The translations under genes were made by a program, and so were the position numbers. From a virus, in IMG/VR virus record IMGVR_UViG_3300008119_000039, positions 1 to 64,000 of that record: a stretch of 64,000 bases of DNA; one strand, given 5' to 3'. The notes beneath the pieces were generated by a model, which saw only the letters and a program-made list of their open reading frames with translations, was not told where the DNA came from and searched no databases. This document shows positions 15,419 to 23,489 of this stretch, in pieces. The first letter of the stretch is position 1. Every line of letters begins with the position of its first letter.

Positions 15419-17887
15419 ATGAAGAAATACAGACAATTAATAAAAGAACTTCCTACAAAGAAAGTAGTGTTTGCCTTTGGTCGGTTCAATCCACCGACAA
15501 CAGGTCACGAATTGCTTGTAAAGACAGTCAAAAAGCTGGCTAGCACTGGTAGTGCTGACCACGCCATCTACGCTTCAAAAACTCAAGATGCTAAAAAGAA
15601 TCCACTCTCAGTGGATAAAAAAGTTCAGTACCTTGGCAAAATGTTCCCAAGCACAAAGTTTGTGGCTGCCAATCAAAACGTAAGAACTTACATCGAAGCA
15701 GTTAAAGAACTCAATAAAAAATACAAAAACCTTGTTATGGTCGCAGGTAGTGACCGTGTTCAAGCGTATCAAGAATTACTAAACAAATACAACGGCAAAG
15801 AATTTCACTTTGATACTATCGAAGTAGTATCTGCAGGTGAGCGTGATCCAGACGCAGATGATGCTTCTGGCATGTCTGGAACAAAGATGCGTAGCTTAGC
15901 TTCAAAAGGAGATTATTCTTCTTTCAAGAAAGGGTTGCCCTCAACCTTACGTGATATTGACGGTAAGCGTTTGATGAATGATGTGCGTTTAGGTATGGGC
16001 ATTGAAGCTATCAAAGAACAAGTTCGTTTTGACGTTGATGCTTTACGTGAGGAATTCTTCAAAGGTAAGATTTACACAGTTGGTCAATTTGTTGAGTCAG
16101 ACAATCAACGTTACGAAATCATTGATCGTGGTAGCAACTATCTTGTGCTAGTAAACAGCACAGGAGAAACTTGTAAGAAGTGGATTCAAGATGTTACTTT
16201 ATCTGAAGACCAATTACAAGAAGATGTTACAGGTGGACCAGCCCCAGAGCAAATTACATTTAAAGGTTACACAACTAAAAACTTTGGCAGAACTGCTGAT
16301 GCAGCCAAAGCGTTTCAAGATACAATCGCTCGTGCTTCAGAAAAAGATCCAGTGGCAGTTTTGAATGCGTTAAAGTCAACTGACACTTATATGGGTATTA
16401 ATGATCGTCACATTGCTGGCGAAGAATTAACTGACGCTGAGATTACTCAGTGGAAAGAAGCTAGAGTTAAAGCACAAGAATCATTGGCTCGTGTTGGAGA
16501 ATTTATGCATCATATGGATTACTTCCATACGCATGAACACGAACTAGAAGGTCTATTAACCAATTTCAAAGATAGCGGTAAAGGCGAATTTATGGAAGCA
16601 TTATCAGATAAGACATTACGTCCAACAGACAAGATTAAAGTTGCACGTATTATTGCTACTATGCTGGGAGTTGATAAAGTTGAAGCAACTGCAAACCCAG
16701 AGTTGTTGGTCAATACTGCATTGCGCAGAATTAAGACCAAGACATTAAATCCTGAAGCACTTAACATTGTAAATAAGATGTTGGCTTTGGCAAACGAAAT
16801 GGGCATCGATTACGATACAAATCTTATCCCACAGAAATTACAAGTTACGGAAGATGCTTCTGTAGTTGAGTTTGATCCAAAGAAAACGAATAATATCGCT
16901 CAAGGTATTATGACGTTTGATGATTACCAAAAGCTAAAACGCATGACCAATAAAGCTGGACACAGTCTTGGTCACGAAGATAATGATACATTGCGCAAGA
17001 TGAAAGTCAAGCACATGACTGAAGCCAGTGCACTGGAAAGATTCCGTGCCGCAGCTGCTGAGCGTGAAAAGAAACACGATGAGATTGAGCGTAAGCGTAA
17101 AGAAGATGCAGCAAAAGGCAAAGAAAATATGTCTGGTGCCATTGATCGTTTGGAAAAACACCTAAACAAAGAAGAAACTATTCAAGAAGATGAATTAGCC
17201 ACTTCTGATTATAAGTTATCCGCCAGTGGTCGTAAAATTCGTGCTCATCGTATCAAAGTTGGCGACAATAAAAAAGATGATGTGGAAGATATGAAAGAAG
17301 AAGCTGATATGTCTCACATTGAAGACCATAAAGATCAGCAAGAGAAAAATATCGAAGACCAGTTAATGGCTGAGTTAGATTTAACTGACGAGCAAATTGA
17401 TCACATTGTTGATTCTGCTCAAGAAGATGACTTTATCGAAGAGTATGATGATGAAGAATTATCTATTGTTGATGAAGACAGTGGCGAAGAAATCCCAGAA
17501 GAAGAATACACTGGTGTCAATGAAGAAAAACTAATGGAAGTTCTATCCAAAGTAGAACGCATCCGTGCTCGTTTACGTTTTGCTAAAACCAAAGGCAAGC
17601 GTGAGCGTAAAGCACAAATTGCCCTAAGAACACGTTCGACAAATGCTGTTGCAAATAAACGTGCACGTCGTTTGGCAATTAAGTTAATGAAGAATCGTTT
17701 ACTGCGTGGTAGAGATGCCAACAAAATCTCCATTGGTGAGAAAGAACGCATTGAACGTATAATCCAAAAACGTAAAGTTATCGTTGGACGTATTGCTTTA
17801 AAGTTAGTACCACGCATCCGTCAGATTGAGAAGTCACGTTTATCACATACTAAATTTACAAAAGGTGCACCAAATGTTGCGTTTTAA
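15419..17887 (+). CDS. HIGH-family nucleotidyltransferase fused to coiled, acidic and very basic tails
   Basis: 822 aa. Residues 1-190 form a nucleotidyltransferase of the HxGH class: FAFGRFNPPTTGHELLVKTV near residue 18 (T-T-G-H for HIGH) and MSGTKMRSLASKGDY near residue 158 as the ISS-type signature. Similar domains make NAD or CDP compounds. The remaining 600 residues are not enzymatic: a helical part, a long charged region with runs of E and K, an acidic stretch (EEYDDEELSIVDEDSGEE) and a final Arg/Lys-rich 130 residues (RARLRFAKTKGKRERKAQ) that should bind nucleic acid. T4-like relatives carry similar large proteins near virion genes. A packaged internal protein is a reasonable guess. 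Confidence 0.75.
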   Translation: MKKYRQLIKELPTKKVVFAFGRFNPPTTGHELLVKTVKKLASTGSADHAIYASKTQDAKKNPLSVDKKVQYLGKMFPSTKFVAANQNVRTYIEAVKELNKKYKNLVMVAGSDRVQAYQELLNKYNGKEFHFDTIEVVSAGERDPDADDASGMSGTKMRSLASKGDYSSFKKGLPSTLRDIDGKRLMNDVRLGMGIEAIKEQVRFDVDALREEFFKGKIYTVGQFVESDNQRYEIIDRGSNYLVLVNSTGETCKKWIQDVTLSEDQLQEDVTGGPAPEQITFKGYTTKNFGRTADAAKAFQDTIARASEKDPVAVLNALKSTDTYMGINDRHIAGEELTDAEITQWKEARVKAQESLARVGEFMHHMDYFHTHEHELEGLLTNFKDSGKGEFMEALSDKTLRPTDKIKVARIIATMLGVDKVEATANPELLVNTALRRIKTKTLNPEALNIVNKMLALANEMGIDYDTNLIPQKLQVTEDASVVEFDPKKTNNIAQGIMTFDDYQKLKRMTNKAGHSLGHEDNDTLRKMKVKHMTEASALERFRAAAAEREKKHDEIERKRKEDAAKGKENMSGAIDRLEKHLNKEETIQEDELATSDYKLSASGRKIRAHRIKVGDNKKDDVEDMKEEADMSHIEDHKDQQEKNIEDQLMAELDLTDEQIDHIVDSAQEDDFIEEYDDEELSIVDEDSGEEIPEEEYTGVNEEKLMEVLSKVERIRARLRFAKTKGKRERKAQIALRTRSTNAVANKRARRLAIKLMKNRLLRGRDANKISIGEKERIERIIQKRKVIVGRIALKLVPRIRQIEKSRLSHTKFTKGAPNVAF

Positions 17888-18809
17888 AGAATACATCTCA
17901 GAAGTAAAGACATGTAACTGTTGGAATGGTTACAAGCGTGTTCCAGGAACTAAGCCATGTGAGCCAGGTTCTTGTGTTAAAGAATCTGCCATTGCTGAAG
18001 GTGGTCTCTGGGATAATATCCACGCTAAACAAAAACGTATTAAGGCTGGTTCTGGTGAACGTATGCGCAAACCTGGAAGCAAAGGTGCTCCAACTGATGC
18101 TGCGTTAAAAGCATCTCAAAATGAAGAAGTTGAACAGATTGATGAGTTAGATACAAAAACTTTAAAATCTTATGTTAATAAAAATCTAAAGTCTAATGAC
18201 ACTAGCTCTAAAAGAGATACTGGATTGTATACAGCGACTAATAAAATTGCTAAAACACAAGCAACTTCAACATTAGATAAAAAAGTTAAAACACTTGGTA
18301 ACACATCAGCAAGAGATCATAAAAATCCATATGAGTATGAAGCATCTCGTTCTGAATTAAAGAACAGAGGATCTCATAATTTTGCAGGACGCAAAACTAA
18401 AACTGAAGAAGTTGACCTAGAAGAAACAACCCCATACTACAACAAACCATCTTTTCTAAAGAAGATGTCTCGTATTGCTAAACAAGAACGCCAAGCACGT
18501 GAAAAAAAAGAAGCCGAAGCTAAGAAACCAGTTAAAGAAGAAACTATGGATGAAGCAGCCATCGATGCTAAAGGGCACAAAAGTTCTACTGGTGGTTTAA
18601 CTCAAAAGGGACGTGATGCATACAATGCTAAAGGTGCTAATCTACAAGCACCAGTAACTACCCCACCATCAAAGTTAAAAGCTGGCAGCAAAGCATACAA
18701 TCGTCGCAAGTCTTTCTGTGCTCGTATGAGTGGCGTTGATGGTCCAATGAAAGATGAAAAGGGTCGTCCGACTCGTAAAGCACTAGCACTACGTAAATGG
18801 AATTGTTAA
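17874..18809 (+). CDS. Modular internal-head-type protein with Cys motif and IDE/LEE sites
   Basis: About 311 aa starting at ATG 17874 inside the end of the previous gene. Near the N-terminus CNCWNGYKRVPGTKPCEPGSC has four Cys of a compact metal-binding or disulfide motif. The centre is low complexity with repeated acidic linkers EEVEQIDEL and EEVDLEET, each holding an I/L-x-E site of the kind cut by the T4 prohead protease. The C-terminus RRKSFCARMSGVDGPMKDEKG is Lys/Arg-rich. This build, shared with the protein at 19262, suggests a scaffold or packaged protein processed in the head. No enzyme motif seen. Confidence 0.7.
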   Translation: MLRFKEYISEVKTCNCWNGYKRVPGTKPCEPGSCVKESAIAEGGLWDNIHAKQKRIKAGSGERMRKPGSKGAPTDAALKASQNEEVEQIDELDTKTLKSYVNKNLKSNDTSSKRDTGLYTATNKIAKTQATSTLDKKVKTLGNTSARDHKNPYEYEASRSELKNRGSHNFAGRKTKTEEVDLEETTPYYNKPSFLKKMSRIAKQERQAREKKEAEAKKPVKEETMDEAAIDAKGHKSSTGGLTQKGRDAYNAKGANLQAPVTTPPSKLKAGSKAYNRRKSFCARMSGVDGPMKDEKGRPTRKALALRKWNC

Positions 18810-18810
18810 T

Positions 18811-19260
18811 ATGGATGAATTGAAATTATCTCTTAAAATAACATTAGCAAATACATTTTTAATGTATTTCAAAACACAATCCTATCACTGGAATGTTGAA
18901 GGTATGTTCTTCCCGTTGTTCCACGATTTCTTTGGTGAACTTTACCAAGAAGTCTACGGAGCAGTTGATCCTCTTGCAGAAGAAATTCGTGCACTTGATG
19001 ATTACGCTCCGATGTCTCTTGACGAGTTGCACAGTACTGCAACTGTTAAAGAAGATGTAGTAAGACCAGTACTCATAAGAGATATGCTGGAAAACTTGCA
19101 ACAAGCTAATCAAGAAGTCTTAGATAGCCTAAATAAAGTGTTCGATCTAGCAACAGCAGAAAAAGAGCAAGGACTTGCTGATTTTGCTGGCAGCAGAATA
19201 GATGCCCATAAGAAACATGCTTGGATGATTCGTTCAAGTCTAAAAAAGATAGAGGAATAA
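18811..19260 (+). CDS. Dps/ferritin-like protein
   Basis: 149 aa. SYHWNVEGMFFPLFHDFFGELYQEVYGAVDPLAEEIRALDDYAP matches the ferroxidase region of Dps in short form: H at SYHWN, H and D in FHDFFGEL, then D and E in DPLAEEIR. These residues form the inter-subunit di-iron site of Dps. Dps cages oxidise and store iron and protect DNA. The C-terminal helix with DAHKKHAWMIRSSL also fits. It lies one base after the modular protein and one base before the next, inside a late operon, so it might act in or on the packaged DNA, or in the infected cell against oxidative stress. Confidence 0.85.
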   Translation: MDELKLSLKITLANTFLMYFKTQSYHWNVEGMFFPLFHDFFGELYQEVYGAVDPLAEEIRALDDYAPMSLDELHSTATVKEDVVRPVLIRDMLENLQQANQEVLDSLNKVFDLATAEKEQGLADFAGSRIDAHKKHAWMIRSSLKKIEE

Positions 19261-19261
19261 T

Positions 19262-21133
19262 ATGAATTTTAAAACATTTTTAGAGACTGTTAATAAGTCT
19301 GACATTCCAGCGTACTTACGCAAGAATGATAAGATGACCACTAAAGATCTAGAAAAAGAACGTACACAGAATCGTTCCCATCCAGAAACTATTAAAAAGA
19401 TTAATGGTACTCAGATGGAAGAAGTTGAACAGATCGATGAAAAGTCTGAACAAGCTAAACGTAATAAGACCATGAAGAATATGATGGACGCATCTCGTGG
19501 TGCACGTTATAAAGTTCAGAACAAACTAAGTGGTGATGATGTTCGTGACTGGGACGGTAAACATCCTACTCCAAGAGCACAAAACGTAGCAATTGGTCGT
19601 GCCTTGCGTAATGAAGACGCTGAACAAGTAGACGAAGGACGTATGAAAGCCATCGCAACAAATGCTCAAGAAACAGATCGTTTAAAGAAAAAAGATGATG
19701 TTCCATTCGATGGTCCATACACTAAGACTCCAGCAACTACAACAGACAAGTCTGGTGCAGTTCATACAGCTATGAGTCGTGCAAAGCACTTGGCTAAACA
19801 AGCAATGAAGAATGTTAAAGAAGAAGCTGAGGTTTTAGACGAACTGCGTCCACTAACTTATATGTCATATCACAATAAAGCTACCGCAATAGGACGAGAT
19901 GGAAAAAAAGCATTTGACAAAAGTGGTAAAGACCGATCTACTAATATTGCAAAAGCAGATAAGCGAGTGATCGACGCTGTCCATGGAAGGGGACCTCTGC
20001 CTAAACTATACCCAACTGCTAAGAAAACTACACTAGGTAAGAAAGCACAAGCTGCTATTCGCTCTGATGCTAAGTGGAATGAAGAAGTTGAATTAGAAGA
20101 AGGTTACGATAAATCTTCAGAGCATCATAAAAATGCTCGTAAAATGGCAAAAGACTATGATGGTAAAGCAACTTTTCATCCCAATGGTCACGCTGAAGTA
20201 AGAATGCGTTCAATAGTTCATGGGTATAGCACTCTTAATCCGAAAGGAACTACTTTAATGTCTGGTGAAGATTTGGCCAATCGTGCTTGTAAGGAACATG
20301 GTAAAGGTAAAGTTCAAGGTAATGTAGTTCACTTCAAAGAAGAAAAAGACGAACAAGAGTATGGTTATGAAGGCGATATGGCTTTGAATCAGTTGGCAAC
20401 GCTAACACGTTGCGCTGAAATGATTAAAGATACACTAAAGCCAGATACTGATTTGCCAGAGTGGGTTCAGTCTAAGATTACTCTTGCCACTGATTACATT
20501 CAAACTGCAGCTGACTATTTGTATTCTGAGTCTGAAGTTAATGAGGGCTACTACGAAAAGCCAGCATCAGCATATCGCCGTAAAGGTGACGAAGTGAGAG
20601 ATCCAACTCCAGTTGCTCCAGTTCCAGCTAAGAAGTATATCAAAGGTACACCTGAGAATAAAGCAGCAAGAGCAGCAAGCAAGCCAATCAATGGTATGCC
20701 AACTAATGTAAAGTCAGAAGAACTTAAAGGCAATCAACACAAGATTGATAAAAACAAGAATGGTAAGATTGATGCCCATGACTTTAAGTTACTGCGTAAA
20801 GAAGAGCAGTCTAAAGAACAATTTGAAAACGGAGAATTGGAAACAATGTCAAAATCATACAAACAATTTGTTGAATCATTAAACGAAATTAAAATGTCAG
20901 ATTTGCCATCGCGTAAAATAAGTGGTTCAAGCTACGGTGCTCAATACCACGATTCAGAAGGCGATGATGAAGAAGAAAAACCAAAAGCTAAACCAGCAGC
21001 AGATGCTGTAAAGCGTGGTCGTGGTCGTCCAGCAGGTGCTAAATCTGGTGCACGTCAAAGTGGCTCTGCCGTTAAGTCAAAGAATGGCGCAGACTACACT
21101 GGTTATAAATTACACTTACCAAATAAGAACTAA
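19262..21133 (+). CDS. Modular late protein with cleavage-like linkers, EF-hand-like loop and AT-hook
   Basis: 623 aa of short modules separated by acidic linkers: EEVEQIDE near 55, EQVDEG near 121, EVLDEL near 195, EEVELEEG near 278. Linkers of this kind carry I/L-x-E sites typical of T4-like prohead protease cleavage. DKNKNGKIDAHDF near residue 496 is an EF-hand/dockerin-like calcium loop. KRGRGRPAGAKSG near residue 590 has the GRP core of an AT-hook, which binds the minor groove of AT-rich DNA. It is expressed with Dps and the previous modular protein. I read it as an internal-head or scaffolding protein that is processed and binds DNA; this is inference. Confidence 0.7.
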   Translation: MNFKTFLETVNKSDIPAYLRKNDKMTTKDLEKERTQNRSHPETIKKINGTQMEEVEQIDEKSEQAKRNKTMKNMMDASRGARYKVQNKLSGDDVRDWDGKHPTPRAQNVAIGRALRNEDAEQVDEGRMKAIATNAQETDRLKKKDDVPFDGPYTKTPATTTDKSGAVHTAMSRAKHLAKQAMKNVKEEAEVLDELRPLTYMSYHNKATAIGRDGKKAFDKSGKDRSTNIAKADKRVIDAVHGRGPLPKLYPTAKKTTLGKKAQAAIRSDAKWNEEVELEEGYDKSSEHHKNARKMAKDYDGKATFHPNGHAEVRMRSIVHGYSTLNPKGTTLMSGEDLANRACKEHGKGKVQGNVVHFKEEKDEQEYGYEGDMALNQLATLTRCAEMIKDTLKPDTDLPEWVQSKITLATDYIQTAADYLYSESEVNEGYYEKPASAYRRKGDEVRDPTPVAPVPAKKYIKGTPENKAARAASKPINGMPTNVKSEELKGNQHKIDKNKNGKIDAHDFKLLRKEEQSKEQFENGELETMSKSYKQFVESLNEIKMSDLPSRKISGSSYGAQYHDSEGDDEEEKPKAKPAADAVKRGRGRPAGAKSGARQSGSAVKSKNGADYTGYKLHLPNKN

Positions 21134-21148
21134 CTAAGGGGAATTAAA

Positions 21149-21418
21149 ATGGCACTATGGTCAAATACAGACGCAGAAGGCAGCAAACCAAAATATCTAA
21201 ACACTGCTGGTAAAGCAGCTGTTGAAGGTATCTCTGCAGCAGAAGCAGCAATTGCAGCAAACAAAGCAAAGGGTGTTGCTCATGCTGGTTGGGTTACTAC
21301 TCGTACTTATACTGATGCACAAGGTCGTACTCGCAACAAGACTGAAGTTCTAGTTGCTATGGGTTCAATGACTGGCGATGATAATACTGATGATACTACT
21401 ATTGGTATTGATGCCTAA
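21149..21418 (+). CDS. Small conserved T4-like virion-associated protein
   Basis: 89 aa. It begins MALWSNTDAEGSKPKYL and ends with a Tyr/Arg-rich strand (GWVTTRTYTDAQGRTRNKTEVLV) and MGSMTGDD, a build I recall from T4-like cyanophage structural gene lists. An AAGGGG ribosome site precedes the ATG. No signal or membrane segment. It closes the late block and is followed by a hairpin terminator. The structural role is inferred from resemblance and position only. Confidence 0.65.
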   Translation: MALWSNTDAEGSKPKYLNTAGKAAVEGISAAEAAIAANKAKGVAHAGWVTTRTYTDAQGRTRNKTEVLVAMGSMTGDDNTDDTTIGIDA

Positions 21419-21422
21419 ATAG
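21415..21422 (+). promoter_or_regulatory. T4-late-like promoter box CTAAATAG
   Basis: CTAAATAG across the stop of the preceding gene. The 14 bases GCCTAAATAGTAGT match those at 12153 exactly. It is upstream of the terminator hairpin, so readthrough would be needed for the gene at 21472. Confidence 0.4.
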
Positions 21423-21429
21423 TAGTAAT

Positions 21430-21457
21430 GAGGGGAGATTGGCTCCCCTCTCGTTTT
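21430..21457 (+). terminator. Rho-independent terminator
   Basis: GAGGGGAG, five-base loop, CTCCCCTC (21430-21450), then TCGTTTT. Perfect eight-base-pair stem after the late block. Confidence 0.85.
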
Positions 21458-21471
21458 ACGATTGATTGGAA

Positions 21472-21849
21472 ATGAGAGAACCTTTGAGTGAAAATAACTT
21501 TCTTCTACATGCTATGCATCACTATGATAATCCGCAGTGTTCTAACATAGAAGAGTTTGAAGATGATTTAAAGAAGTTTGTTTATCTTAAGAAACTAATA
21601 TATCGTTATAAGAATGTTGGTGAGTTAAGAGAAAGATTAATCTTAAATCATATAATTGTTCTCTACAATATTTTTGGCGATGAAACAACTCGTATGTTGT
21701 TTCATAAGATTGAAGAGCCATTGTGGCCACAGTTAGTCACGTTTTTGGTTTATCTTAATCGTATGCCTGAAAGCGTACCTGAGTATGGAATTACCTTGGC
21801 AGATATTAAACTAGACGAAACTATTATTGCTGTATTAAGGAAGATATGA
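21472..21849 (+). CDS. Conserved T4-like protein, unknown function
   Basis: About 125 aa from ATG 21472 (TTG 21466 is an alternative). Helical and rich in Leu, Tyr and Glu, with FEDDLKKFVYLKKLIYRY and LRERLILNHIIVLYNIFG. No catalytic motif. The stop overlaps the next ATG (ATGA). The pair with 21846 recurs, to my recollection, in T4-like marine phages near head genes, but no function is known to me. Confidence 0.7.
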   Translation: MREPLSENNFLLHAMHHYDNPQCSNIEEFEDDLKKFVYLKKLIYRYKNVGELRERLILNHIIVLYNIFGDETTRMLFHKIEEPLWPQLVTFLVYLNRMPESVPEYGITLADIKLDETIIAVLRKI

Positions 21850-22379
21850 GTAGGTTAGTAGACAATCTTATTGCATACCGAATTCTGTCAATGCTTATCA
21901 AACCATTTTCAGAAACAAGTGCATACCAATTGGGTATTATCGATGATAAAGGTAAGAACCTAAAGAAGAGCAGCACACTCACAACTACCAAAGAAAAAGA
22001 CGCATACACATATTTACATCGTTTGGTGTTTAATATGAAAAAGATTATCAATCGTCTTCCAGGTGGTGAGTCAAAGCTAAAGAATTTAGTTAGTGCGTTC
22101 TTTCTAGTAAAAGAATACTACGAAACAAACGATCGTTCATTATCACTTATGGAAGAACGATATAATACACTACTGGAAAAAGTAAGTAAATATAATTTAA
22201 CTCTAGTTGAAGAAGAAATGCTTATTGTTGAATTTCTTGAGCGTGGTATTATATTAGAAGATGGTGTGGCAAATGTTACTGGTGCTGCTGTTTCAACAGA
22301 TACTCCTGCTCCATTGAAGAAAGATATTAAAAAGTATAAACAGATCGCTAGAAGAAAAATTCCAGTAGAGGTTGCATAA
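21846..22379 (+). CDS. Conserved T4-like protein, unknown function
   Basis: 177 aa. MSRLVDNLIAYRILSMLIKPF opens an amphipathic helical domain, with AYTYLHRLVFNMKKIINRLPGG next and a long helix around residue 90. The end is basic (KKYKQIARRKIPVEVA). No catalytic motif. It is coupled by overlaps to both neighbours (ATGA before, TAATG after). The order, a helical pair before a lysis-type module, is all the context gives. Confidence 0.7.
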   Translation: MSRLVDNLIAYRILSMLIKPFSETSAYQLGIIDDKGKNLKKSSTLTTTKEKDAYTYLHRLVFNMKKIINRLPGGESKLKNLVSAFFLVKEYYETNDRSLSLMEERYNTLLEKVSKYNLTLVEEEMLIVEFLERGIILEDGVANVTGAAVSTDTPAPLKKDIKKYKQIARRKIPVEVA

Positions 22380-22822
22380 TGTGGATGTTGAGTTTTATTC
22401 CAGACGCAATACTACTCTGGACAATTCATATTATATTGATAGCTGGTGTAATTGGTGTTGCTGCATCATACACAGTATTTAAATTTCCATTTATAAATCG
22501 TTATCGTTTACCAATTCAAATAATTTCATTTCTGTTGGTAGTTGTTGGTATCTTCTTTGAAGGTAGTTATGCAACAGAGAAAAGCTGGCGTGATCGTGTA
22601 GCGGAATTACAAGAAAAAGTAGCAAAAGCAGAAGCCCAGTCTAAAGTAGCAAATGAAAATATAAAAACTGTCTACGTAGACAAAGTAAGAATTGTTAAAG
22701 AACAACAAGTAGTTGTTCAAGAAAAGATTAAAACTGTTGAATTAAAGATTGATTCACAGTGTAAAATAACTGCGGATACCGTTGATATTTTAAACGAAGC
22801 AGCAAAGGGTAGTAAGAAATGA
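22379..22822 (+). CDS. Probable inner-membrane spanin (Rz-like)
   Basis: 147 aa. Two hydrophobic segments (residues 3-35 and 47-62) are followed by a predicted coiled coil with RVAELQEKVAKAEAQSK and a Val/Lys-rich tail. The next gene is a small lipoprotein that starts inside its last codons (ATGA-type overlap). Inner membrane anchor plus coiled coil, paired with an overlapping outer-membrane lipoprotein, is the pattern of two-component spanins, which fuse the membranes at the last step of lysis. Rz proteins normally have one transmembrane segment, so the second is unusual. Confidence 0.65.
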   Translation: MWMLSFIPDAILLWTIHIILIAGVIGVAASYTVFKFPFINRYRLPIQIISFLLVVVGIFFEGSYATEKSWRDRVAELQEKVAKAEAQSKVANENIKTVYVDKVRIVKEQQVVVQEKIKTVELKIDSQCKITADTVDILNEAAKGSKK

Positions 22823-23079
22823 AACTCTTGTTACTTATTCCTGCAGTTCTTTTAACTGGATGTTTGGTCACTCCAGTTAAACAAAACTTTCCTGAAGTAC
22901 CACCTGAAATTATGATAGCATGTCCTGACCTAAAAACTGTGGAGCCAACTGAAAAACTATCTGAAGTTTTGAAAGTTGTTGTCGATAACTATGGGCAATA
23001 TCACGAGTGTCGTGCCAAAGTAGATGCATGGCTAGAGTGGTATAAAACCCAGAAACAAATTTTTAAGACTGTAAACTAA
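22819..23079 (+). CDS. Probable outer-membrane spanin lipoprotein (Rz1/LysC-like)
   Basis: 86 aa. Signal MKLLLLIPAVLLTGC with lipobox L-T-G-C, then Pro-containing linker (VPPEIMIACPDL) and a helix with YGQYHECRAKVDAWLEWY. CPDL near residue 34 and the Y..C helix resemble P2 LysC/Rz1-type outer spanins. It overlaps the preceding membrane protein by four bases. It would be lipidated in the outer membrane and bind the inner spanin across the periplasm. Confidence 0.7.
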   Translation: MKLLLLIPAVLLTGCLVTPVKQNFPEVPPEIMIACPDLKTVEPTEKLSEVLKVVVDNYGQYHECRAKVDAWLEWYKTQKQIFKTVN

Positions 23080-23080
23080 G

Positions 23081-23437
23081 ATGGAACTACCAGAAAGACT
23101 CGCTAAATTGGAAGCACAAGTAGAAACAATAAAAGAGGATGTCAAAGAATTGAAGCACGATATCAAAGAAGTGCATTCTCGTTTGACTACTTCAAACAGA
23201 GAAATCGTGGACAAGATTGACGATATGCAAACACGTATTGAACACAAGATGCAAGCTAATGCAAAGATCAATCAAGATCAACACGAAGTCATTCGTAAAG
23301 ATGTCGTTGAAGATCTAGAAAGAATGAATACCCGTGTTTCTGCATTGGAACAGTGGAAGTGGTATGTAATCGGTGGTGCTGCTGTTGCAGGGTTTGTTCT
23401 TGGACACATCAACGAGATCGCAAACTACATAAAATAA
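23081..23437 (+). CDS. XhlA-like coiled-coil membrane protein
   Basis: 118 aa. Residues 1-90 form a long heptad coiled coil (LAKLEAQVETIKEDVKELKHD), and WKWYVIGGAAVAGFVLGHI is a C-terminal transmembrane segment. This is the layout of XhlA-type haemolysin/lysis accessory proteins that sit in the cytoplasmic membrane. It follows the spanin pair by one base, supporting a lysis function. A virion or adhesion protein cannot be excluded; a related layout is seen at 33234. Confidence 0.6.
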   Translation: MELPERLAKLEAQVETIKEDVKELKHDIKEVHSRLTTSNREIVDKIDDMQTRIEHKMQANAKINQDQHEVIRKDVVEDLERMNTRVSALEQWKWYVIGGAAVAGFVLGHINEIANYIK

Positions 23438-23458
23438 ATTTTCTTTTTATTATGAATC

Positions 23459-23477
23459 AGAGTAAAATTGTTACTCT
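23459..23477 (+). promoter_or_regulatory. Hairpin upstream of primase
   Basis: AGAGTAA (23459-23465), loop AATTG, TTACTCT (23471-23477), ending 12 bases before the primase ATG, so it could cover the ribosome site (TGTGGGG). No T-run follows the stem, so a terminator is unlikely. Confidence 0.4.
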
Positions 23478-23489
23478 TGTGGGGTTATT

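Noticed and set aside
17419-17817. 132-codon minus-strand frame rich in Ser and Arg
   Set aside because: Shadow of the Glu/Lys/Arg-rich tail of the nucleotidyltransferase protein.
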